From Ascidiaceihabitans sp. (GTDB lineage: Bacteria > Pseudomonadota > Alphaproteobacteria > Rhodobacterales > Rhodobacteraceae), in contig JALZUL010000099.1 of the NCBI GenBank assembly GCA_023301665.1, positions 1-5,576 of the forward strand: DNA of 5,576 nt, in the 5' to 3' direction. The position numbers were made by a program, and so were the translations under genes. Below, in pieces: positions 1 to 5,075 of this stretch. Within the stretch, counting starts at the first letter, position 1. Each line of letters starts with the position of its first letter. The notes beneath the pieces were generated by a model that was given only the letters and a program-made list of their open reading frames with translations, did not search any database and was not told the origin of the DNA.

Positions 1-687
1 CCGCTCTGCGATTTTCGGGCGATCGATCATGATGATCGGAATACCCAGGCTGCGCGCCGCGTCAATTTTAGCACGCGCTCCACTGCCGCCTGCGTTTTTG
101 GCGACAACAACATTGATGGCATGCTCACGCATCAGGGCGATGTCGTTCTCGATGCTAAACGGTCCTTGATCAACAATGATACTACGGTTCGGCAAAGGCA
201 CATCGCCGCTTGGCGCATCGACCAAACGCAGCAAATATTGATGCTGCGGGCACGGCGCAAAAGCCTCCAAATGCATACGCCCAATCGCCAGCATGACGTT
301 TTGCGCAAGGCCATCAAGGGCTGCAACCGCCCCCGCGATATCCGGCACATGATGCCACTGGTCACCAGCTTGCGCGACCCACTTGGGCCGCGTCAAAGCC
401 ACCAATTTCGCACCGCTCGACGCACAAGCGCTCACTGCGTTCATGCTCATTTGCGCGGCAAACGGATGGGTCGCATCGACCACATGTGTGATCGCGTTCT
501 GCGTGATGAATTCAGCCAAACCGTTCGCCCCACCAAAGCCACCAATTCGTGTTGGCAAGGGCTGGCGTTTGGGGCGCGCCACGCGACCCGCATAAGAAAA
601 GATGGCCTTGATGCCCGCACCATGCAGAACATGCGCCAGCGCAGTCGCTTCGGTGGTTCCGCCAAGGACAAGCAGGTGATCCGTCAT
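1..687 (-). CDS. cobK: Precorrin-6A reductase CobK (C-terminus cut by window edge)
   Basis: CobK reduces the precorrin-6A macrocycle to precorrin-6B with NADPH in the cytoplasm; its product is the substrate of CobL, encoded next door. Reading the reverse strand from the ATG at 687-685 gives 229 uninterrupted codons down to base 1, with no stop. The family is about 240-260 residues, so only a short C-terminal tail should be missing. Visible family motifs are the N-terminal nucleotide-binding loop LGGTTEA (residues 8-14), FSYAGR (30-35), GGFGGANGL (49-57), DATHPFA (71-77), GPFS (175-178) and the C-terminal KNAGGSGARAKIDAA (197-211). The start is supported by the motif-bearing N-terminus MTDHLLVLGGTTEA and by an AAGGAG eight bases upstream. 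It is divergent from cobL, sharing two start-codon bases. The family assignment is secure; the true C-terminus is unseen. Confidence 0.95.
   Translation of the reverse strand, partial: MTDHLLVLGGTTEATALAHVLHGAGIKAIFSYAGRVARPKRQPLPTRIGGFGGANGLAEFITQNAITHVVDATHPFAAQMSMNAVSACASSGAKLVALTRPKWVAQAGDQWHHVPDIAGAVAALDGLAQNVMLAIGRMHLEAFAPCPQHQYLLRLVDAPSGDVPLPNRSIIVDQGPFSIENDIALMREHAINVVVAKNAGGSGARAKIDAARSLGIPIIMIDRPKIAER
24..38. repeat. 7-1-7 inverted repeat in the cobK 3' region
   Basis: CGATCAT and ATGATCG flank a single central G. The repeat encodes part of the IIMIDRP segment of CobK. It is probably incidental to the Ile/Met/Asp codons. Confidence 0.5.
674..679 (+). promoter_or_regulatory. Shine-Dalgarno of cobL, inside the cobK 5' coding end
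   Basis: AGGTGA lies 6 nt upstream of the cobL ATG at 686, a good match to the 16S anti-Shine-Dalgarno. It sits within the first codons of cobK on the other strand. It supports the cobL start and mirrors the cobK site on the opposite side of the shared CATG. Confidence 0.7.
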
Positions 688-1876
688 GGCTGATACTCCT
701 TGGTTGACGATTGTCGGACTGGGCGAAGATGGACCAAATGCCCTAACGCCTGCAAGCCACAAGGCGCTGCAAGACGCCGAAATTATTATGGGCGCGGAAC
801 GTCATCTTGGCTTATTGCCGACGCTGAGCGCCAAACAGATCACGTGGCCCATCCCCTTTGCGGATGGCATCCCGCAATTGATAGAGCTGCGGGGGCAACG
901 CGTTGTTGTGCTTGCCTCAGGTGATCCATTTTGGTTCGGTGCAGGCAGCGTGATTGCCCGCCATTTATCCCCATCAGAATGGACATCCATTGCGGGCCCC
1001 GCCACCTTTTCATTGGCTGCGGCACAGATGGGTTGGCCGCTGGAGGGCACGCTATGCCTTGGCCTTCACGCAGCCCCTTTAGACCGCTTACGGCCGCACT
1101 TGGCAAACGGGCAACGCGCCATCGTGTTGCTACGAGATGGGGATGCGGTGCAGCAGCTCCACAGCTATCTAAGCGACGCAAGGTTTGGTGCCAGCGCCCT
1201 TACGATCATGGAAGCGCTCGGCGGTCCACGCGAACGTGTCACCGAATTTTCCAAACTCATAAACCCAGTGCAGCACCCCGTTTGCGCGGCGATAGAAATG
1301 CGCGGAGACGGCGAGACTATTGGCACGGCATCAGGGCGATCGGATGCGTTGTTTGAGCATGACGGCCAAATCACCAAACGCCCGATCCGTGCCCTTACCC
1401 TGTCCGCTTTGGCCCCTAAACATGGGGAACACCTGTGGGATTTAGGGACCGGATCAGGATCAATCGCGATTGAATGGTTGCTCAGCCATCCCAGCCTTTC
1501 GGCCAGCGCAGTTGAGGCAAACACAGAACGTGCCAAGCGCGCGGCCCGAAACGCTCAATCCTTGGGCGTAGATCATCTAGAGGTCCACAACGCGCAATCG
1601 GTTGACGCGCTTGCAACCCTACCCAAGCCCGATGCGGTGTTTGTTGGCGGTGGGTTGAACGATACCTTGCTAGAGGCCCTTTGGCAGGCAATGCCCACGG
1701 GGTGCCGCCTCGTGATCAATGCGGTCACCTTAGAATCCGAGGCCCTCGTCGCTCAAGCACACGCGCGGCTCGGCGGGGAATTGATGCGCATTGAAATCGC
1801 AAATTCAAAACCGCTTGGCAGCAAGCGTGGCTGGTCCAGCGCTTACCCGATTGTGCAATGGAGCGTGACCCGATGA
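686..1876 (+). CDS. cobL: Precorrin-6B C5,15-methyltransferase (decarboxylating) CobL
   Basis: CobL uses two S-adenosylmethionine (SAM) molecules to methylate C5 and C15 of precorrin-6B and decarboxylates the C12 acetate, giving precorrin-8. The 396-residue protein is the usual fused CbiE+CbiT form. The N-terminal tetrapyrrole methylase half (about residues 5-205) shows WLTIVGLGEDG (6-16), LASGDPFWFG (76-85) and IAGPATFSLAAA (102-113). The C-terminal Rossmann methyltransferase half (about 230-394) shows the SAM loop WDLGTGSGS (251-259), an acidic strand end near E277, and VFVGGGLND (318-326). The start gives the expected N-terminus a few residues before the first motif. The stop TGA overlaps the cobE ATG in an ATGA. 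It is the first gene of the forward train and is divergent from cobK, whose product it consumes. Length and both domains look intact. Confidence 0.97.
   Translation: MADTPWLTIVGLGEDGPNALTPASHKALQDAEIIMGAERHLGLLPTLSAKQITWPIPFADGIPQLIELRGQRVVVLASGDPFWFGAGSVIARHLSPSEWTSIAGPATFSLAAAQMGWPLEGTLCLGLHAAPLDRLRPHLANGQRAIVLLRDGDAVQQLHSYLSDARFGASALTIMEALGGPRERVTEFSKLINPVQHPVCAAIEMRGDGETIGTASGRSDALFEHDGQITKRPIRALTLSALAPKHGEHLWDLGTGSGSIAIEWLLSHPSLSASAVEANTERAKRAARNAQSLGVDHLEVHNAQSVDALATLPKPDAVFVGGGLNDTLLEALWQAMPTGCRLVINAVTLESEALVAQAHARLGGELMRIEIANSKPLGSKRGWSSAYPIVQWSVTR
696..701 (-). promoter_or_regulatory. Shine-Dalgarno of cobK, inside cobL codons 4-6
   Basis: On the reverse strand AAGGAG lies 8 nt upstream of the cobK ATG, a near-ideal match and spacing. 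It is embedded in the coding sequence of cobL on the opposite strand. It supports the chosen cobK start and implies that cobK mRNA has a leader antisense to the beginning of cobL. Confidence 0.8.
1860..1863 (+). promoter_or_regulatory. Shine-Dalgarno that sets the cobE start at 1873
   Basis: GGAG lies 9 nt upstream of the ATG at 1873. It overlaps the alternative in-frame ATG at 1858, so it can serve only the downstream start. This, with the ATGA overlap with the cobL stop, favours a cobE start at 1873. Confidence 0.6.
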
Positions 1877-2238
1877 TTGTTGCAGGGTTCGGGTTTCGCA
1901 GCGCGGCATCGATGCAAAGCCTCGAAGACGCATTTGCGCGCGCGGGTCAAACGGCAGTCGATGCCATTGCAACCGCGCAAGACAAATCCCGCAGCCCCGT
2001 TTTTCAAAAGTTTGCCAAAAGCATCGGCGCACGGGTTATTCCGATCAACGCCGAAGCGCTCACAAACGCAACGACGATGACCCAATCAAAGGCCAGCCAA
2101 ACCAATCGCGCGACCGGAAGTGTCGCAGAGGCTGCAGCACTTGCAGCCCTTGGACCCGACGCCGCCTTACAGGCTCCCCGTTTCATTTCAAGTGACCGCA
2201 TGGCGACCTGCGCCATCGCAAAAGGACCCACAACATGA
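1873..2238 (+). CDS. cobE: Cobalamin biosynthesis protein CobE (CbiG C-terminal-like)
   Basis: This small protein (121 residues) belongs to the CobE/CbiG C-terminal family. In anaerobic-pathway organisms the same domain is the C-terminal half of CbiG; in aerobic-pathway organisms it stands alone, and its precise biochemical role is not settled to my knowledge. Visible features are the N-terminal glycine-rich strand MIVAGFGFR (1-9), the ATGSVAEAAALAA segment (80-92) and the C-terminal SSDRMATCAIA (106-116), all typical of the family. No signal peptide or membrane segment is apparent, so it is cytosolic. An in-frame ATG at 1858 would add five residues (MERDP), but the start at 1873 overlaps the cobL stop as ATGA and has a better-placed Shine-Dalgarno. 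Its stop overlaps the cobM start by 4 nt. The position between cobL and cobM fits a corrin-ring role. Confidence 0.92.
   Translation: MIVAGFGFRSAASMQSLEDAFARAGQTAVDAIATAQDKSRSPVFQKFAKSIGARVIPINAEALTNATTMTQSKASQTNRATGSVAEAAALAALGPDAALQAPRFISSDRMATCAIAKGPTT
2220..2226 (+). promoter_or_regulatory. Shine-Dalgarno of cobM within the cobE 3' end
   Basis: AAAAGGA ends 8 nt before the cobM ATG at 2235. It lies in the last codons of cobE and supports reinitiation or coupled translation across the 4-nt overlap. Confidence 0.6.
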
Positions 2239-3041
2239 CCGTACATTTCATTGGCGCAGGCCCTGGTGCCGCTGATCTATTGACCCTGCGCGGCCGCGAC
2301 ATCATCGCCGCCTGCCCCGTTTGCCTTTATGCAGGCTCGCTGGTCCCTGAGGAAATCCTAGGCCATTGCCCTGAAGGGGCCGAAATCGTCAACACGGCGG
2401 CGATGGATCTGGACACGATCATCGCAACGATCAAAGCCGCGACCGACGCAGGCAAAGATGTGGCGCGACTACATTCCGGCGACCTATCCGTTTGGTCCGC
2501 CATGGGCGAGCAGTTGCGCCGTTTGCGCGCTGAGGGGATCGACGTCAGCGTTACCCCTGGCGTGCCATCATTTTCCGCAGCAGCCGCAGCTTTGGGAGCA
2601 GAGTTGACGTTACCGGGTCTTGCGCAATCCGTGGTTCTGACCCGCACACCGGGGCGCGCATCAACGATGCCTGAGGGCGAGAGCCTTAAGAATTTCGCGG
2701 CAACGGGGGCCACCTTGGCGATCCACCTGTCGATCCAGAACTTGCAAACTGTGGTCGCCGATTTAAGCCCCTCGTACGGCGATGATTGCCCCGTTGCGGT
2801 GGTGTACCGCGCCTCGTGGCCGGATGAGCAAATCATTCGCGCCACTTTGTCGACAATCGCGGATGTCGTGACACCAGAGATCGCGCGCACAGCGCTGATC
2901 CTTGTTGGGCCTGCATTGGCGGGGGAGGGTTTTAAGGAAAGCTGCCTTTACTCAACAGACTATGACCGCCGATATCGTCCACAATCTGCGGATAGCCCAT
3001 GGGCCAGTTGGACCCCAGAAAGCGAGAGCAAAAATGACTGA
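2235..3041 (+). CDS. cobM: Precorrin-4 C11-methyltransferase CobM
   Basis: CobM transfers a methyl group from SAM to C11 of precorrin-4, making precorrin-5, the substrate of CobF at the end of this gene train. The 268-residue protein has the full tetrapyrrole methylase fold. It shows VHFIGAGPGAADLLTLRG (3-20), YAGSLVP (32-38), the SAM-site segment RLHSGDLSVWSAMGEQ (78-93), VTPGVPSFSAAAAALG (106-121) and the CobM/CbiF-type stretch LTRTPGRASTMPEGESL (135-151). These separate it from CobJ, CobI and CobA. Family length is about 250-280, so it looks complete. The start overlaps the cobE stop by 4 nt (ATGA) and the 3' end overlaps cobB by 8 nt. The last 25 or so residues (from about 244) are polar and look like a variable tail. 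Confidence 0.97.
   Translation: MTVHFIGAGPGAADLLTLRGRDIIAACPVCLYAGSLVPEEILGHCPEGAEIVNTAAMDLDTIIATIKAATDAGKDVARLHSGDLSVWSAMGEQLRRLRAEGIDVSVTPGVPSFSAAAAALGAELTLPGLAQSVVLTRTPGRASTMPEGESLKNFAATGATLAIHLSIQNLQTVVADLSPSYGDDCPVAVVYRASWPDEQIIRATLSTIADVVTPEIARTALILVGPALAGEGFKESCLYSTDYDRRYRPQSADSPWASWTPESESKND
3024..3028 (+). promoter_or_regulatory. Weak Shine-Dalgarno that favours the cobB start at 3034
   Basis: GAGAG lies 5 nt before the ATG at 3034 and 14 nt before the next in-frame ATG at 3043. This favours 3034. The match is modest, so coupling with cobM translation probably contributes. Confidence 0.45.
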
Positions 3042-4350
3042 TATGCCCAAAGGTTTGCTAATCTCTGCACCCAGTTCAGGCACAGGTAAAACCACTGTTA
3101 TGCTTGGTCTGCTGCGCGCTTTGGCTGAGGATGGATTGAACGTACAACCTTTCAAAAGCGGGCCCGATTATATTGACCCTGCCTTTCACCGCGCGGCGGC
3201 TGGACGGGCGTCATTTAATTTTGACACATGGGCGATGAAGCCTGCACTTTTGGGGGCGATCTCATCCCAAGCAGAGGGTGCAGATATTGTTGTCGCCGAG
3301 GGTTCCATGGGGCTTTACGACGGTGTTGCCAAAGCTGGCGCGACCGGAAATGGCACAAGCGCCGAGACCGCCGCACAAATGGGTTGGGGCGTCATTTTGG
3401 TGATTGATGTGAGTGGTCAGGCGCAATCAGCTGCGGCCACCGCATTGGGTTTTGCGAAATACAATCCCGACATCAACTTTGCTGGCGTGATCTTGAACCG
3501 TGTCGCATCACCACGCCACGAACGATTGACCCGCCTAGGTATGGAGCAACACGGTATTAAGGTGCTGGGCAGCCTGCCACGTCGCGGCGATCTTGCCTTG
3601 CCCGAGCGTCATCTTGGATTAATCCAAGCGGTTGAACATCCTGATCTTGAGGCTGCGATCACCGGCTACGCTACATTCCTACGTGAGAATGTTGATCTAG
3701 AGGCGATCAAAGCGGCTGCAACCTCTGGTCCAGCGCTGCCAGCAGGTCCTTTACCAAAGCCCCCAGCGCAGCGTATCGCTTTGGCGCAAGACGCCGCGTT
3801 TTCTTTTACCTATCCCCATTTGGTGGCGGGATGGCGCGCAGCGGGCGCTGAAATCCTACCGTTTTCACCCCTCGCGGATCAGGCACCTGATGGGGATGCC
3901 GATTTGGTTTGGTTGCCGGGCGGCTATCCAGAACTGCACGCAGGTCCCTTGGCAGCGGCCACAACATTCCGCGCGGCAATGCAAAAACATGCCCAGACAC
4001 GCCCCGTCCACGGGGAATGCGGGGGCTACATGGCACTTGGCAAAACCTTGGTCGACAAAGAAGGCACCGCGCACGACATGTTAGGCCTGTTGGGATTGGT
4101 CACATCTTATGAAAAACGTAAATTCCACCTTGGTTACCGCAAGGCACACTTGATAACGCCGATGCCTGGCTTTGCTGCAGGGGACGCGCTGCGCGGTCAT
4201 GAATTTCACTATTCCACAATTCTTGAGGAACCCGACGCCCCACTGGCAGAGGTACTTGATGCCGAAGGCAACCCCGTTGCTGAAACTGGGTCGCGCAATG
4301 GCAATGTCACTGGCACCTTTTTCCACCTCATCGCTGAGGCAAATGAATGA
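3034..4350 (+). CDS. cobB: Hydrogenobyrinic acid a,c-diamide synthase CobB
   Basis: CobB amidates the a and c acetate side chains of hydrogenobyrinate using glutamine and ATP; its product is the substrate of the CobNST cobaltochelatase. The chosen start gives 438 residues, normal for the family. The N-terminal synthetase domain has the P-loop APSSGTGKT (12-20, Lys19), KSGPDYIDP (41-49) and VVAEGSMGLYDG (86-97). The C-terminal class I (triad) glutamine amidotransferase domain starts near 246. It has WLPGGYPEL (293-301), the nucleophile Cys329 in HGECGGYMALG, GHEFHYS (388-394) and the probable catalytic His431 in GTFFHLI. The frame stays open 44 codons upstream to an ATG at 2902, but that stretch lies within cobM, lacks family similarity and precedes the expected N-terminus. 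The gene overlaps cobM by 8 nt and cobA by 4 nt. The same family includes cobyrinate diamide synthase CbiA; the CobF and CobE neighbours favour CobB. Confidence 0.96.
   Translation: MTDMPKGLLISAPSSGTGKTTVMLGLLRALAEDGLNVQPFKSGPDYIDPAFHRAAAGRASFNFDTWAMKPALLGAISSQAEGADIVVAEGSMGLYDGVAKAGATGNGTSAETAAQMGWGVILVIDVSGQAQSAAATALGFAKYNPDINFAGVILNRVASPRHERLTRLGMEQHGIKVLGSLPRRGDLALPERHLGLIQAVEHPDLEAAITGYATFLRENVDLEAIKAAATSGPALPAGPLPKPPAQRIALAQDAAFSFTYPHLVAGWRAAGAEILPFSPLADQAPDGDADLVWLPGGYPELHAGPLAAATTFRAAMQKHAQTRPVHGECGGYMALGKTLVDKEGTAHDMLGLLGLVTSYEKRKFHLGYRKAHLITPMPGFAAGDALRGHEFHYSTILEEPDAPLAEVLDAEGNPVAETGSRNGNVTGTFFHLIAEANE
3613..3628. repeat. Perfect 16-bp palindrome within cobB
   Basis: CTTGGATTAATCCAAG equals its own reverse complement. 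It spans CobB residues 194-199 (Leu-Gly-Leu-Ile-Gln and the first base of Ala) and uses a TTA leucine codon. It could be chance or a protein-binding site; nothing else in the sequence supports either. Confidence 0.6.
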
Positions 4351-5075
4351 GCGGTTTTGTTAGCTTTGTCGGGTCTGGCCCCGGCGACCCAGAATTGTTG
4401 ACGCTGAAAGCCGTAGACCGGTTAAAATCAGCGGATGCGGTTTTGTTTGATGATCTATCCTCTGGTCCGATCCTGAAGCACGCAGGCGCACAAACCGATT
4501 TGGTCGGTGTTGGAAAACGTGCGGGGCGCGCATCACCCAAGCAAAGTCACGTCAGTCAGCTTCTTGTCGACTACGCCCAAACAGGTGCCCGTGTCGTCCG
4601 TTTGAAAAGCGGTGATGGCGGGATGTTCGGGCGTCTCGAAGAAGAGCTCGTTGCCCTACGCGCCGCGGGCATTGCCTATGAGATTATCCCGGGCATTCCC
4701 TCAGCCTGTGCTGCGGCCGCGGCCGCAGGTATCCCTTTGACCCGCCGCTTGACCGCGCGACGCGTGCAGTTTGTAACGGGCCACGATGTGGATGGGGCCC
4801 TACCCCAAGATGCCAACCTAACCGCCTTGGCTGATCCAATGGCAACAACAGTTGTGTTTATGGGCAAGCGCACCTTTCCAGCGATGGTCGAAAAATTACT
4901 GGCCCATGGATTGCCTGCTGACACGCCCGCCCTCTTGGCCGAGGCCGTGAGCACCCCTGATCAGATCCTTAAGCGCACCACGATTTCTAAGCTGGCTGAC
5001 GCGTTAAGGGCAGAATTTTCGCCCTCTGCTGCGCTGATCCTTTATGGTCCACTGGCGGACGAATACGATGCATAA
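4347..5075 (+). CDS. cobA: Uroporphyrinogen-III C-methyltransferase CobA (SUMT)
   Basis: CobA (SUMT) methylates uroporphyrinogen III at C2 and C7 with two SAM molecules to give precorrin-2, the branch point to B12 and siroheme. The 242-residue, single-domain protein lacks the dehydrogenase/chelatase half of siroheme synthase CysG, which fits a dedicated B12 role. It shows FVGSGPGDPELLTLKA (7-22), GVGKRAGR (54-61), the SAM-site segment RLKSGDGGMFGR (85-96), IIPGIPSACAAAAAAGIPLT (113-132), RRVQFVTGH (138-146) and VVFMGK (169-174). The segment at 85-96 departs from the common RLKGGDPxxFGR signature, with Ser for the first Gly and Gly for Pro. The start overlaps the cobB stop as ATGA, and the 3' end overlaps cobF by 8 nt. 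Overall spacing of motifs fits SUMT better than CobI, CobJ or CobM. Confidence 0.94.
   Translation: MSGFVSFVGSGPGDPELLTLKAVDRLKSADAVLFDDLSSGPILKHAGAQTDLVGVGKRAGRASPKQSHVSQLLVDYAQTGARVVRLKSGDGGMFGRLEEELVALRAAGIAYEIIPGIPSACAAAAAAGIPLTRRLTARRVQFVTGHDVDGALPQDANLTALADPMATTVVFMGKRTFPAMVEKLLAHGLPADTPALLAEAVSTPDQILKRTTISKLADALRAEFSPSAALILYGPLADEYDA
4711..4728. repeat. Perfect 18-bp GC palindrome within cobA
   Basis: The sequence CTGCGGCCGCGGCCGCAG equals its own reverse complement. It falls in the alanine run of the conserved SACAAAAAAG segment of CobA, and alternating GCG/GCC alanine codons explain most of it. Confidence 0.6.

Noticed and set aside
552..596. TTGGCA and CATAAG on the forward strand as a cobL promoter
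   Set aside because: The -35-like TTGGCA at 552-557 has no -10-like hexamer 17 bp downstream, and CATAAG at 591-596 is far too distant to pair with it.
121..693. Forward open frame of 190 codons across the cobK region
   Set aside because: It is antisense to cobK, rich in Arg, His and Gln, with no recognisable motif. The reverse-strand frame carries all CobK motifs.
784..790. CATAAT on the reverse strand inside cobL as a -10 box for cobK
   Set aside because: It matches five of six TATAAT bases, about 100 nt upstream of cobK, but no -35-like hexamer sits at 16-18 bp spacing. Too weak to call a promoter.
1858..1872. Earlier cobE start at the ATG at 1858
   Set aside because: The ATG at 1873 has the typical ATGA overlap and a properly spaced GGAG, and yields the expected MIVAGFGFR N-terminus. 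The earlier ATG would add only MERDP.
2327..2890. Reverse open frame of 187 codons opposite cobM
   Set aside because: It is a shadow of the cobM codon pattern: low-complexity Ala/Ser/Arg content and no family motif or convincing ribosome site.
4676..4954. Reverse open frame of 92 codons opposite cobA
   Set aside because: The composition reflects the complement of alanine-rich cobA coding sequence, with no independent support.
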